In this document: positions 9,648-18,698 of the stretch, one piece after another
Numbering within the stretch: the stretch's first letter is position 1
How the letters are laid out: each line of letters begins with the position of its first letter
From: Lactococcus petauri
GTDB taxonomy: Bacteria; Bacillota; Bacilli; Lactobacillales; Streptococcaceae
Assembly: GCF_002154895.1 (NCBI RefSeq)
Contig: NZ_MUIZ01000002.1
Span: 423,658-487,657 of the forward strand
Direction: 5' to 3'
Length of the DNA stretch: 64,000 bases
Notes under the pieces: generated by a model
What the model was told of the DNA's origin: nothing
Databases searched by the model: none
Seen by the model: only the letters and a program-made list of their open reading frames with translations
Translations under genes and position numbers: made by a program

Positions 9648-10990
9648 TTGAGTACTTCCTTATAATCATCAATTGTCGACTGCCCAGATGACCACCATTG
9701 ACTACCCATCGCTTTACGATACGCTTTAAAATTCTTACCTACTTCACGGATTCTTTGGACGAGATTCATCCATTCGTTTTGGTGGAAAATATTCTCTGCA
9801 CTTGTATAGCGTTTGTTGTGAATTGTTTCATTGAATCCCAAAATAAGTTGATTATTCTCAAAAGCTGTACGAATAATGTGCTCAACTTCATTTCCGTGGT
9901 TAATATCTAAGTAAAAACTACTTTTTGAAATAAGTTTTTCTAGCTCTAAGTCATCCACTGTTGGATACAATTGCACATTTGAATAATTTTCAAAAGCATG
10001 TAATTTCTGAGACATCGTTGTTCTCGCTGCGATATTAAACTGATAATTTGGTAAAGCATCTAGAAGCTGGTTGAGTTGTGCAATTTGGTCAGAGTTGGTA
10101 AGAATTAGAATAGATTTATTTATGGATTTACGTGCTCTCAAATTGTAGAGATAGCCGAGATACTCAATTTGTACACTTGTTTGCTCGTTAATTTGTTGCT
10201 GAATTCGAATGTATTCTTCACGATTTTGAATCACAATACGTTTCGTTGGTGCAGCTTTATCAGATAATATCATCCGCATATTCCCTGGTATTTCAGCTGA
10301 TTCTTCTTGCCAAAATAAAGTATGGTTATATGCCTTATTTGGTTTCTTAGCCTTTAAAGCTTCTGTAATGAAAAAGGGACGCCCGAGTGAATTATAAAAT
10401 ATTTCACGCGTATTGCTTTTGGATTCTTCCAAATAAAAGATAATGAAGTCAGTATAAGTTTCAAAAACATATTGTTTCTTTTTATAATTGAGTTGAATGG
10501 TTTGAGTGATATGGTTTATCAAAATCACTTCTGCTTGTTTTTTATCAAAATAAGTTGTCAAAGTCCGCTGTCCATCACTGTAAGCCTCTCTACCAAACAA
10601 TGTTCCATATTGATTGTAAAGATCAATCGCTCGAACTCTTCCTGAGTCGTTCAGCCATTCTACGGACTTCACTGCACGATAGTCCGTTTTTCTTTGACTA
10701 TAATTGATGTGCCCTCTTTTTTTATAACCTTCAAAAATCTCTGCTTTTTGCCCGTCCCCTTTGATTTCCCAATAATTAGGGAGGGAAATTTCATTAAAAA
10801 ATTTAGGAGAATCATTTTTGGAGGAATTATCTTCTTTCATTCCGGTAAAAAAACTGATAGGTGAAGTGACATGTTCTGGAAGATAGCCATCTTCATTCAA
10901 AACAATTGTTTGATGTTTATAGCCAGCCTGTTGAAGGGAACTTTCTAAATCTTTCTCTTCCTCGCGATAGTTTTCAAATAAGTTAATCAT
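9644..10990 (-). CDS. gtfB: GtfB, chaperone/co-subunit of the SRRP O-GlcNAc transferase
   Basis: A 448-residue protein beginning MINLFENYREEEKDL, the family-typical start. The ATG overlaps the gtfA stop by 8 nt, so the further upstream start at 11008 is unlikely. GtfB lacks catalytic residues of its own. It binds the serine-rich substrate and GtfA, and together they add the first GlcNAc to Ser/Thr in the cytoplasm. It stands between gtfA and the small asp4-like gene. Confidence 0.9.
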   Translation of the reverse strand: MINLFENYREEEKDLESSLQQAGYKHQTIVLNEDGYLPEHVTSPISFFTGMKEDNSSKNDSPKFFNEISLPNYWEIKGDGQKAEIFEGYKKRGHINYSQRKTDYRAVKSVEWLNDSGRVRAIDLYNQYGTLFGREAYSDGQRTLTTYFDKKQAEVILINHITQTIQLNYKKKQYVFETYTDFIIFYLEESKSNTREIFYNSLGRPFFITEALKAKKPNKAYNHTLFWQEESAEIPGNMRMILSDKAAPTKRIVIQNREEYIRIQQQINEQTSVQIEYLGYLYNLRARKSINKSILILTNSDQIAQLNQLLDALPNYQFNIAARTTMSQKLHAFENYSNVQLYPTVDDLELEKLISKSSFYLDINHGNEVEHIIRTAFENNQLILGFNETIHNKRYTSAENIFHQNEWMNLVQRIREVGKNFKAYRKAMGSQWWSSGQSTIDDYKEVLK

Positions 10991-12485
10991 GTGTGACCTC
11001 CGCTTCAAGTTGTGCCCATTTCTTTTGAATATGAGAGGTTAGAAATGGTTGAGCAATGTGATAAGATGCCTCGCGAACTTTTTCAAGTGCTGTCTGGCTT
11101 TGCTTTTGATGTTTCACAATTGCTTCTGCAATTGCTGAAATATTTTTAGGTGTTTCATTTTTACTATAAGACACTAATAAGCCATTTACTTCAGATTGAA
11201 TAAAAGTTTGATTGCCATAAGGAACATCATAGCCAATCATTCCTAAACCTGAACCAACTGCTTCTAATAATGTAAGTCCAAAACCCTCACTTGTTGATGT
11301 CGAAACATAAGTCGTATAATTTTTATATATATTTTTTAAATTATGCTGTCCCATTAAATGTATATAATCACTCGCTTCGAGTTCCTCGATTAACTTTCTT
11401 AAAATCGGTTCATCACCACCGCGTCCATAAATATCAAGGCTAAGATTTTTTATCTGTTTTCGTGCTTGCACCGTTGCCCGTATAAGCCAGTCCAAATGTT
11501 TCTCGCTTGCTAAGCGTGAAGCAGTGATTAAGGTATTGGCTTTCCTTTTTTTATTGACCATGAGTTTATCAATGCTACCTACTGGTATTGCGTAAACAGT
11601 GATTGGACCTTTTCCATATTTAAAAAACTGTTGTTCCAAAACTTGCTTCTGAACTTCTGTGGCAGTAACGAAAAAGTCAATACTTCGTGCATTTTCGAAC
11701 TGATAATCGTAATAATTGTTCCAAAGAATCTTCTTCTCGGTCGTTAACGGCGCATTATAATGTTCTGCATGAATAACGACACCAACTTTAGCTTCACCTT
11801 TAGCCTTGATGATTTCTGGACCCATTCCTGTCGAACGATCGATAATTAGAATATCCTTTTTAGTTAAACCTAGGCTTTCAACAAAATGAATCAAAAGATT
11901 TTCTTTAGAATAAATGGTTCTATCCTCAAAAATATATAAACTTTGTTCTCCATTAAGAAGCTCATCGTAGGCAGTGGAGCCATCTTCATTGAAGAAACGA
12001 CGTTGATAAAGATTCGCTTGATTATTGACAGGTTTAAAATATTCAGAAAAGATTTTGACATAGTTATAATAATCCCTCTGAATTAAATTCCCATTGACAA
12101 TCGTTTCTGTTTTGTAGACTGCCCCACTTGCTCCTGTTTTGTCTATAAAAGCTGTAACCCGTATGCCTTCCCAGATATATGAAACTAAATTTTCATTTTT
12201 CTCTATATGTTGTGGTTTGTTTGCAAAGCTATTTTCAAGTTGTTTAAGTGTAAAAGTTGTCGGGCTAATTTTAATATTTGTAAAGTATTGATAGAGCCAA
12301 ATAACTTCATGGTCTTCAAAACCAATATTTTTAGTCATTGGTTCCAAGTTTTCATGGAAAATATCTGTAAAAATAAATTTTGCCTCTTGTTTATTCTTCT
12401 TAAAAATATTGGAACGATAAGCTTGTGCATACTCCACTCCTGAACTGGCCCAGCCTATGCCAAGATTGAAATTATAAATGGTCAT
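10983..12485 (-). CDS. gtfA: GtfA, GlcNAc transferase initiating SRRP O-glycosylation
   Basis: A 500-residue GT-B enzyme. It begins MTIYNFNLGIGWASSGVEYA, characteristic of GtfA/Gtf1. The C-terminal Rossmann domain carries an E-x7-E motif in SEGFGLTLLEA (about 404-412) for UDP-sugar binding. It forms the active complex with GtfB and transfers GlcNAc from UDP-GlcNAc to serines of the adhesin. The start overlaps gtf3 by 14 nt. Confidence 0.93.
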   Translation of the reverse strand: MTIYNFNLGIGWASSGVEYAQAYRSNIFKKNKQEAKFIFTDIFHENLEPMTKNIGFEDHEVIWLYQYFTNIKISPTTFTLKQLENSFANKPQHIEKNENLVSYIWEGIRVTAFIDKTGASGAVYKTETIVNGNLIQRDYYNYVKIFSEYFKPVNNQANLYQRRFFNEDGSTAYDELLNGEQSLYIFEDRTIYSKENLLIHFVESLGLTKKDILIIDRSTGMGPEIIKAKGEAKVGVVIHAEHYNAPLTTEKKILWNNYYDYQFENARSIDFFVTATEVQKQVLEQQFFKYGKGPITVYAIPVGSIDKLMVNKKRKANTLITASRLASEKHLDWLIRATVQARKQIKNLSLDIYGRGGDEPILRKLIEELEASDYIHLMGQHNLKNIYKNYTTYVSTSTSEGFGLTLLEAVGSGLGMIGYDVPYGNQTFIQSEVNGLLVSYSKNETPKNISAIAEAIVKHQKQSQTALEKVREASYHIAQPFLTSHIQKKWAQLEAEVTHD

Positions 12486-13500
12486 TTTCTTTTCCCTTTT
12501 CTAAAAATAAGTAATTTTGTATCTCCATAAGCAATTGTTTAGTGAAAAAACCTTCCTTCACAAGTGCCCCCACACGTTGCACGTTGGAACTGATTCGCAT
12601 GTACTCTGAAGAGGACATGCATTTCACATAATCTATTGCCTCCTCAAGATTATTTGCCACTAAACCAATCTCTTGCTCTTCCACAAAGCTTTGTTTTGCT
12701 AAACCTTTATTAACAATAATTGGTAAGCCTGCAGCAAGATAGGTGCTAAATTTAAAAGAAGCATTCATTTCTGAGTATTCTCGTTCAAATTGGTTTTCAA
12801 TATTTTCGCTCCAAACTAACCCAAAACCACCTTTATTAAGTTCACGTAAAAGTTGATCATCATGTTGCCAACCTTTCATCTTTAAAAAGCCTCTTGCATT
12901 CACTTCACCATTGCTAAAAACTTCTAATGGTAAATCACTGCTCCATTCTTTCACAAAAGGAAAACGTGTAATATTTCCAGCAAATTTCAATTTGCGTTGA
13001 AATTTTGGATATTTCAAATTATCAATTCCTACCAAATGGTCCCAGATACCTTGTATTTTCACAGGGCTTGTCAGACCTCGTTCTCGTAGTTTTTTCTCCA
13101 TTCGTTCCGAAGGCAATATTACTAAGTCAGCTAAATTGTAAGCCTCTAAGTACCGCTCAAATAAATAGTCATTATTTTGAAACATAAGAGGCACAAAATC
13201 ATGAATAAAGACGACTAGTTTATCTACTCTTTCACGAAGTATTTTCAAAAAAACTTCATCAAATGCAATCCCGTTCCAAGATGGCATTTGAGCAATGGCC
13301 AAATCTCCTTGTGTGACAGAAGACAGCATGCCAATGATTCTTTTTTCTTTTTCCTCTGGTGTATCTTCACTCACCGAATAAGCCGAAACACTGATTTCTT
13401 TAAATCCTTCATCGTGTGCAAGCTTAGTAATCATATGTTGCGCAGTCATAGCCGTGCTTTGTTCACTTTGTCCATATAAATTTGTTATATACTTTCTCAT
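12472..13500 (-). CDS. gtf3: Gtf3-type glycosyltransferase extending the SRRP glycan
   Basis: A 342-residue protein starting MRKYITNLYGQS and resembling Gtf3 (also GtfC or Nss), which in streptococci adds glucose to the GlcNAc placed by GtfA/GtfB. The motif KFSTYLAAGLPIIV near the C-terminus is typical of this GT-B group. It lies 19 nt after secA2 and overlaps gtfA. It is the only glycan-extension enzyme visible in the locus, so a short glycan (probably a disaccharide) is inferred. The donor sugar cannot be read from sequence. Confidence 0.85.
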   Translation of the reverse strand: MRKYITNLYGQSEQSTAMTAQHMITKLAHDEGFKEISVSAYSVSEDTPEEKEKRIIGMLSSVTQGDLAIAQMPSWNGIAFDEVFLKILRERVDKLVVFIHDFVPLMFQNNDYLFERYLEAYNLADLVILPSERMEKKLRERGLTSPVKIQGIWDHLVGIDNLKYPKFQRKLKFAGNITRFPFVKEWSSDLPLEVFSNGEVNARGFLKMKGWQHDDQLLRELNKGGFGLVWSENIENQFEREYSEMNASFKFSTYLAAGLPIIVNKGLAKQSFVEEQEIGLVANNLEEAIDYVKCMSSSEYMRISSNVQRVGALVKEGFFTKQLLMEIQNYLFLEKGKENDHL

Positions 13501-13519
13501 CTATCCTCTTATCACTTCT

Positions 13520-15847
13520 CTAAGGAAAAGTTACGATAAGTTCCCCTTTCTTAATATCTAGCAAACTTAATGCAGCGTTTTTTAGAATTAGGAGTGAGAC
13601 CTCACTTTGTCTTTTTTGGTAACTTCTTTGAGCCTCCTTTTCAAATTCAGCAATGGGCTTTTTTTGTGCTGTCGATCGACTTTGCACAACAAAGCGGAGT
13701 TGATTCATTGCGTCTACTTGATTACTCCAAGAATTATCTATAGCTTTCAGCATTGTAATCTGTAAATATTGAAGAAAAGCTCTATCATCGCCAATTTTTT
13801 CTCTTTTTGCTTGAAGATTTTCTTTTAAAACATGCCTTATATACCATTGTTTAAGTTCATTTGTTTTCAGATATTCTTCATTAACATTTTTAAAATTATA
13901 GTCAATATGATCTAAAATAAAACGTTGTATAGTATGTGATGTCTGTCTCTCTTTAGTTGAAAAATAATCATTAACGACAATTTCTGCACTCCAATTTACG
14001 ATTAATAAAGCTTCAGACACACTTCTAAGTTCCATAATTTCTTGACGCTTCTTATTTACTTGCTCTTTCTGCAGGCGTAAAACTTCATCAAATTGGAGAG
14101 CCTTTATTCGCTCATCATAACCATTTTGTTCTGAAATTTTTTGAGCTTTCCTAAAAGCACGCTTTACCTTATAATTACGAATCGGTTTTGTAACTTCTTT
14201 ATATTTTTCATAATAAGTTTGTATGCTTTCTTGGACGAAATTTTTAATAACATCATCTTCTAAAGACTCAAAGGTATAAGTATCCCCAGGTTCTCCCTGT
14301 CTACCTGCTCGACCTTTGGCTTGTAATTCAATACGTCTATTTAACATCCGCTCAGTTATAACAACTGCAAGTCCACCCTTTTCACTAGCTTCTTCCGAGA
14401 TTTTAATATCCGTACCTCGACCAGCCATAGAGGTAGAAATAGTCACCGCTCCGACCTGTCCTGCTTCAGAGATAATTTGCGCTTCTTTAGAGCTGCTCTT
14501 TGCATTAAGGATATTATGAGGAATTCCTATATTAAGTAAATTCAAAGAATAAAGTTCTGAAGCATCAACAGACCCTGTAATGACGAGAACAGGACGTCCT
14601 TCAGCATGTAAAGAAGTTATTTTTTCAAGGCTTGCTTCTAATTTAGCCGCAAAATTTGTGTAACTTTTCGGTTTGTGATCAACTCGGATACTTTTTTTAT
14701 GAGTTTTTATCATTTTTACTGGGAGATTATAGGTATTGATAAATTCATTTTCCGCAACTTTTGCTGTGCCTGACATACCAGCCAACTGTCGAAACTGACG
14801 GAATAAATTTTGATAAGTTATAGATGAAATCGTCTGTGTTTCATTACTTAATTCAACAAATTCTTTTGCTTCAATAGCTTGATGTAAGCCATTTTGTAGA
14901 TTCGAGCCTTCTAAAATTCGTCCATCTTTGCGGTCAAGCAGTTTAACTTCACCCTCTTCCACAAGATAATCTCGGTCTCGTTTTAATGTATGATGTGCTT
15001 TTAAGGCCAATATTATATGTTGGTAGAGTGTAAAGAACTGTTGATCAAGAAGATTTGAAATCGAAAAATATTTCTTCGCTTTTGTAATGCCTTTTTCTGT
15101 CAACCAAACATTTTTCTGTTCTTCATCCAATTTAAAATCAGCTTCTTTTTGGAGTATCGTAATGAAGGCATTCGTGTTTTCAAAATAATTGGACTGAACT
15201 TTTGGAGCACCTGAAATGATTAAAGGCATTTGCGCACTATCTAGAAGGATTTCATCCACCTCATCTAAAAGAGCATAAGTCAATGTCGACATAAATTTTT
15301 CTTCTCTTTTTTCAGACAAACCATCAATTAAAAAATCAAAAGCCAAAGTTCCATTTGAAATATAAATAATATTTGCAGCATAAACTGCTTGTCTTTTTTT
15401 TACATCAAATTCTTCTTCCTCAGGATCACTCGTACCATTAGCAACTTCTAACCCTAACCATTGGTAGACAATACCAATACGTTCAAAGTCCCTACTGGCT
15501 AAATAGTCATTCGTTGTCACTAAAAAGACTGTATCCAGATACAAAGCTTTTAAATAAAGAGGTAAAGTAGCCACTAAGCTCTTTCCTTCACCAGTCTTCA
15601 TCTCAGCAATTTGCCCCTCATAAAGGGCTAAAGCACCGAGCACTTGTTCATCTGTAGGATATAAACCTAGCACCCTTCGATCTGCTTCGCGAACTACCGC
15701 AAATGCCTCGGCAATAATATCAATTTCTTTCTCATTATTTAAAATACGTTTTTTTAATTCATCGGTTTTATTCCTGAGTTCTTTGTCACTAAATTTCATT
15801 ACAATTTCTGATAAATTATTTATTTTTTTTAGCAGCTTCTTGTACAC
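13520..15847 (-). CDS. secA2: Accessory Sec ATPase SecA2
   Basis: A 775-residue SecA-family ATPase. Motifs visible: Walker A MKTGEGKS (about 81-88), Walker B DEVDE, AGRGTDI and GRAGRQGEPGD. It is shorter than housekeeping SecA and lacks the C-terminal zinc-binding tail, as in SecA2. It drives export of the glycosylated adhesin through SecY2. The start codon is GTG with an AGGAAGAG ribosome binding site 6 nt upstream. It is the first gene of the operon, and a -10-like element precedes it. Confidence 0.94.
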   Translation of the reverse strand: MYKKLLKKINNLSEIVMKFSDKELRNKTDELKKRILNNEKEIDIIAEAFAVVREADRRVLGLYPTDEQVLGALALYEGQIAEMKTGEGKSLVATLPLYLKALYLDTVFLVTTNDYLASRDFERIGIVYQWLGLEVANGTSDPEEEEFDVKKRQAVYAANIIYISNGTLAFDFLIDGLSEKREEKFMSTLTYALLDEVDEILLDSAQMPLIISGAPKVQSNYFENTNAFITILQKEADFKLDEEQKNVWLTEKGITKAKKYFSISNLLDQQFFTLYQHIILALKAHHTLKRDRDYLVEEGEVKLLDRKDGRILEGSNLQNGLHQAIEAKEFVELSNETQTISSITYQNLFRQFRQLAGMSGTAKVAENEFINTYNLPVKMIKTHKKSIRVDHKPKSYTNFAAKLEASLEKITSLHAEGRPVLVITGSVDASELYSLNLLNIGIPHNILNAKSSSKEAQIISEAGQVGAVTISTSMAGRGTDIKISEEASEKGGLAVVITERMLNRRIELQAKGRAGRQGEPGDTYTFESLEDDVIKNFVQESIQTYYEKYKEVTKPIRNYKVKRAFRKAQKISEQNGYDERIKALQFDEVLRLQKEQVNKKRQEIMELRSVSEALLIVNWSAEIVVNDYFSTKERQTSHTIQRFILDHIDYNFKNVNEEYLKTNELKQWYIRHVLKENLQAKREKIGDDRAFLQYLQITMLKAIDNSWSNQVDAMNQLRFVVQSRSTAQKKPIAEFEKEAQRSYQKRQSEVSLLILKNAALSLLDIKKGELIVTFP

Positions 15848-15936
15848 TCTCTACTCTTCCTTCTTTAACTATTTATTCACTCGCATTTTTTAGACAAACC
15901 TTAATTTTATTGCCAATTAACCTGTATAAACAAAAA

Positions 15937-15942
15937 ATTATA
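15937..15942 (-). promoter_or_regulatory. Candidate -10 element of the accessory Sec operon
   Basis: TATAAT is read on the minus strand about 90 nt before the secA2 GTG. No convincing -35 stands at the right distance (GTGAAT at best). It is offered as the likely promoter because nothing better is seen between secA2 and the upstream terminator at 16079-16108. Confidence 0.4.
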
Positions 15943-16074
15943 CAGAAAAAATGAAATAAAATTCACTTTTTTGTATATCTATTCACGATATTTTTCTCAA
16001 ATAATAATAGAAAAGTTATTTTGAAAGAGAAAATCATATAATTCAATAAAAAATGGGCTAAAAAATAAAAAAAT

Positions 16075-16196
16075 ATTGAAAAAAGCCCCTGAAAACAGGA
16101 GCTTCTTTCAATAAAATTAAGGTTTTTTTTACAGATGTTCATAAGAAAATTTTGTAGCGAAATATTATTTCACAAAAAACTTCTCATTTATCTCAC
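16075..16196 (-). ncRNA. Candidate small RNA, about 120 nt, with its own promoter and terminator
   Basis: On the minus strand, TTGTGT (16226-16231), a 17-nt spacer and an extended -10, TGaTATTAT (16203-16211), predict a start near 16196. About 90 nt later comes a GC-rich hairpin with a T-run (16079-16108). No credible ORF lies between, and the first ATG encodes only six codons. The RNA could fold around AGAAgTTTTTTGTG pairing with ACAAAATTTTCT. No known RNA family is recognised. The 650-bp gap between secA2 and the UspA gene otherwise holds only terminators and the secA2 promoter. Confidence 0.5.
16079..16108 (-). terminator. Intrinsic terminator of the candidate small RNA
   Basis: The minus strand reads AAGCTCCTG, loop, CAGGGGCTT, then TTTT; a nine-pair stem with one mismatch. 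Confidence 0.75.
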
Positions 16197-16399
16197 ACTT
16201 ACATAATATCATATATTTAAAATGAACACAATAAGCAAATCTTTCCAAAAAACAAAAATACGAAAGTCCTTTTCTTATCCAAATATTTTTTTGCACTTTA
16301 ACAGGATCAAAAATACAACAAAATTTGCTTTTACCTTACTGGCTTATAGGTTGTATGTCAAATGGAAGGAAGGTTCTTCGAGACTGTTATTTAAAAATT

Positions 16400-16426
16400 A
16401 AAAAAGCCCTCGCAATACGAGGACTG
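16400..16426 (-). terminator. Terminator of the 16495 UspA gene
   Basis: The minus strand reads AGTCCTCG, five-base loop, CGAGGGCT, followed by TTTTTTAATTTTT, about 70 nt after the UspA stop. Confidence 0.8.
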
Positions 16427-16494
16427 GGGAGTTTTATGAAAAATTTTGGAACAAGTAAAGTATAACCTTTCTTTCTTAAATCAAACAAAGGATA

Positions 16495-16929
16495 CTATTT
16501 TTTAACCACAATAACATTGCAAGGTGCGTGATTAATGACGTAATTTGTTGTTGAGCCTACTAAAAGGCGGTCAAACATATCTGTTCCGGTTGCACCAATG
16601 ACGATTAAGTCAATATTTTTATCTTCTTCTTCTGCAAAATTAACAATTCTTAGTTTTGGCTTACCTGCAATTTCGTAAGTTTCATATTCAACTTGTTCGC
16701 GGATAATATCTTTACAGTTTGCCAAAATATCTTGCGCAAGTTGATCCAATCCTGGTGTTTCTACAATACCTTTATGCACAGCACCATAATATTTATTGAT
16801 ATCTTTTACAGTCAGAACATGTAGTTTTGCATGATTGAGACGGGCAATACGAATCGCTTCATCTACTGCTTTGTAAGATTGTTCAGATCCGTCCACAGGA
16901 ACCAAAATATTTTTATAATAGTCAGTCAT
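16495..16929 (-). CDS. Universal stress protein, UspA family
   Basis: A 144-residue single-domain Usp. It has the N-terminal strand KNILVPVDGSEQS and the ATP-binding signature G-x2-G-x9-G-S (GATGTDMFDRLLVGST). The start was chosen at the ATG 7 nt after a strong GGAGG; an in-frame longer start at 17061 has no ribosome binding site. Usp proteins are cytoplasmic nucleotide-binding stress factors whose exact role varies. Two paralogs occur here (17175 and 38691), the first directly upstream, but a 245-nt gap suggests separate transcription. Confidence 0.9.
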   Translation of the reverse strand: MTDYYKNILVPVDGSEQSYKAVDEAIRIARLNHAKLHVLTVKDINKYYGAVHKGIVETPGLDQLAQDILANCKDIIREQVEYETYEIAGKPKLRIVNFAEEEDKNIDLIVIGATGTDMFDRLLVGSTTNYVINHAPCNVIVVKK

Positions 16930-17174
16930 AATCATTCCTCCTTTTATATCTTTCTCTACTTCTATTGTACATTTTCTTCCCCTAAAAACGAAATCATTTC
17001 CTTGAAAGCAATGCTCGACCGAAAAAAGCATAAAAGAAATACGCCCACAAAGTGAGCGCATTGAAGTGATAAGATAAACATCTTACTGGAATACTTGTAT
17101 TATATCGCCACTTTCTTAAGTAACACTAAAAATTAATGCTTTTAAATAAGTCGATGACAAGCTACTTTTTGGAT

Positions 17175-17603
17175 CTATTTAACGACCAAGACATTACATG
17201 GTGCATGATTTACAACAAACTGGGTGGTTGAACCTAACATAAGTTTATTAATCATACCTGCTCCAGTTGCGCCAATAACAATCAAATCCATCTTCTTATC
17301 TTCGGAAAATTGGACAATCATATGCTTAGGTGCACCAACAATCTCATAACTCTCATAAGGTACTTCTTCGCCAATAATCTCTGCTGCTTTCTTCAGGATA
17401 TCTTGCGCCATCATATCAATTTCAGGATTTTCGACGACACCAAAGCCTGTCATGCCATAATGATGCTCCATATCCTTAACAGTCAAAACATGAAGTTTTG
17501 CGTTGTTTCTCTTTGCTAAAGTAATTGCTTCGTGCACTGCATTATAAGATTGATCTGAACCATCTAGTGCAACTAAAATATTGTGATATTGTTTTTCCAT
17601 CAT
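17175..17603 (-). CDS. Universal stress protein, UspA family
   Basis: A 142-residue Usp closely related to the one at 16495. It shares NILVALDGSDQSYNAV and the GATGAGMINKLMLGST nucleotide-binding loop. A GGAGG lies 5 nt before the first of two adjacent ATGs; either could be used. It is cytoplasmic and probably a dimer that binds ATP. It stands alone, with its promoter region shared back-to-back with the small gene at 17821. Confidence 0.9.
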   Translation of the reverse strand: MMEKQYHNILVALDGSDQSYNAVHEAITLAKRNNAKLHVLTVKDMEHHYGMTGFGVVENPEIDMMAQDILKKAAEIIGEEVPYESYEIVGAPKHMIVQFSEDKKMDLIVIGATGAGMINKLMLGSTTQFVVNHAPCNVLVVK

Positions 17604-17720
17604 TAGTACCTCCGCTTCATTCTTTCCTTAAGTCTATTATCGCTCTTTCCTCGTAACAATTCAAATATTTCAGTGAAAAATTAGAGCAAATGTTCAGGTT
17701 TACTTTTAAAAGTAGCTTTT

Positions 17721-17749
17721 TTGTACTTTTTAAAAGAATGTGTTACAAT
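17721..17749 (+). promoter_or_regulatory. Promoter of small gene copy 1 (extended -10)
   Basis: TTGTAC (17721-17726), a 17-nt spacer, then TACAAT (17744-17749) preceded by TG. The same TGnTACAAT stands at the same place before the paralog at 24534, which supports both. Confidence 0.7.
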
Positions 17750-17755
17750 AATTAT

Positions 17756-17820
17756 GGAATTTCGTTATGTACGTTATAGTGTCCTTTCGTCGATATAATA
17801 TAGAGAAAGGAGAATGCATT
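17756..17820 (+). promoter_or_regulatory. Conserved leader with SD-sequestering hairpin (copy 1)
   Basis: The 5' leader contains GAATTTCGTTAT, a repeated CGTTAT, and AGTGTCCTTTCG, all shared with the leader before 24534. TCCTTTC (17782-17788) is complementary to GAAAGGA (17805-17811), which is the ribosome binding site; the loop is 16 nt. Pairing would hide the SD and hold translation off. The stem is kept in the second copy although the loop differs in length and sequence, as expected of a functional RNA element. Confidence 0.6.
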
Positions 17821-17976
17821 ATGACATTCACTAACAAAAACAAAAATTTCAAGTATACTGTATCTTTGGATACTTCAAAAGATATTTTTAAAGTATTTTT
17901 GGCTAATGATCCAGCTGTTTTTGGGCTTGGTCGTACCATCGAAGAAGCAATGCAAAACTTGGAAGAATTAGCATAA
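17821..17976 (+). CDS. Small conserved protein, 51 residues, unknown function (copy 1)
   Basis: Starts MTFTNKNKNFKYTVSLDTS and ends TIEEAMQNLEELA. It is paralogous to the protein at 24534: the N-terminal 19 residues and the C-terminal helix (TIEEA--NLE--A) are kept while the middle diverges. There is no signal peptide, membrane segment or cysteine. It looks like a small strand-plus-helix cytoplasmic protein. An in-frame upstream ATG at 17767 would lie inside the conserved leader and is not used. Function is unknown; a terminator follows. Confidence 0.8.
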   Translation: MTFTNKNKNFKYTVSLDTSKDIFKVFLANDPAVFGLGRTIEEAMQNLEELA

Positions 17977-18010
17977 GGAGCTCATAGCAATGGATGAATA
18001 TTCCTCGTGA

Positions 18011-18049
18011 TGGTATCTACTTCACACGTTTAAGTAGATGCCTTTTTTT
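18011..18049 (+). terminator. Terminator after small gene copy 1
   Basis: GGTATCTACTT pairs with AAGTAGATGCC across a 9-nt loop, followed by seven T. Confidence 0.88.
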
Positions 18050-18161
18050 GTACTCAAAAATCTAATTCTCTTCCCCTAAATATATCCTCAAAAATTTACT
18101 TCTTACCTAAATTATGGTTTAATGGCATCATAGACATCTGAATAGAAAAGAGATTGTACAC

Positions 18162-18599
18162 ATGATTTCAAAAAATATTCAAAGAGCAATGCTCAAAGCA
18201 AACCATATCGGCGCTGAATCTAAGGGATTTCCCTATCTAGCCGAATGTTTAAGACAGGAAGGAATTGTAAAAAATATATGGCACCTCCCTTCTGGAGACA
18301 GCTTCTACTTTTCGCAAGCTGGCTCACTTGTAAATCCGGGGAACCCTTTAATTGGACGTGTTGGGCCTTGCCCAGATTTTGATCAAATTGCTCTTATCAA
18401 AAATATTCGTGCAAACCAAGCTGGTAAAATTTCCTTCCCTGAATTCTTGGTTTCACTTTGGAAAGCGGGCGTAATCCGATATGAGATTGATTTCACTACA
18501 CGACAGATGAGTTATTTTGGCGCATTTGACCAAGTCTATCAAGAAAACTATCCCACTGTTGAAATCGAGACTTCATCTACCGAATCTTTTCTCCCCTAA
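18162..18599 (+). CDS. DUF1398 family protein
   Basis: A 145-residue soluble protein matching the DUF1398 (YbcV-type) pattern: GFPYLAECLRQEGI, a central QAGSLV, and a C-terminal WKAGVIRYEIDFTTRQMSYFG. E. coli YbcV is labelled a phage-like protein, but members are widespread in chromosomes and have no defined activity. No phage genes surround it here. The ribosome binding site is weak (AAGAG, 9 nt upstream). It is monocistronic, with a terminator following. Confidence 0.8.
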   Translation: MISKNIQRAMLKANHIGAESKGFPYLAECLRQEGIVKNIWHLPSGDSFYFSQAGSLVNPGNPLIGRVGPCPDFDQIALIKNIRANQAGKISFPEFLVSLWKAGVIRYEIDFTTRQMSYFGAFDQVYQENYPTVEIETSSTESFLP

Positions 18600-18603
18600 T
18601 TAA

Positions 18604-18634
18604 AAAGCTCTTGAAATGTCAAGGTCTTTTTTTA
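18604..18634 (+). terminator. Terminator after the DUF1398 gene
   Basis: CTCTTGA and TCAAGGT form an imperfect stem, followed by a run of seven T. Confidence 0.65.
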
Positions 18635-18698
18635 TTACCGACTATGCAGAGTGTGATGTTTTTTCATCTTCATAAGATAAACCATTATCACAGAAGTT

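Noticed and set aside
9442..9672. 76-codon ORF overlapping gtfB and the secY2 leader
   Set aside because: Its protein is very basic and featureless. The 59-codon frame in the same DNA has a membrane helix and a 4-nt coupling overlap with gtfB.
16930..17061. Long N-terminal extension of the first UspA protein
   Set aside because: It has no ribosome binding site and is not Usp-like; the ATG at 16929 follows a strong GGAGG.
17990..18010. Six-codon ORF (MDEYSS) with an AAGGAG, directly before the terminator of small gene copy 1
   Set aside because: It is not present after copy 2, and the terminator ends the transcript, so there is no downstream gene to attenuate.
18162..18599. DUF1398 gene as a sign of prophage
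   Set aside because: No integrase, structural, lysis or attachment sequence is nearby; the family is common outside phages.
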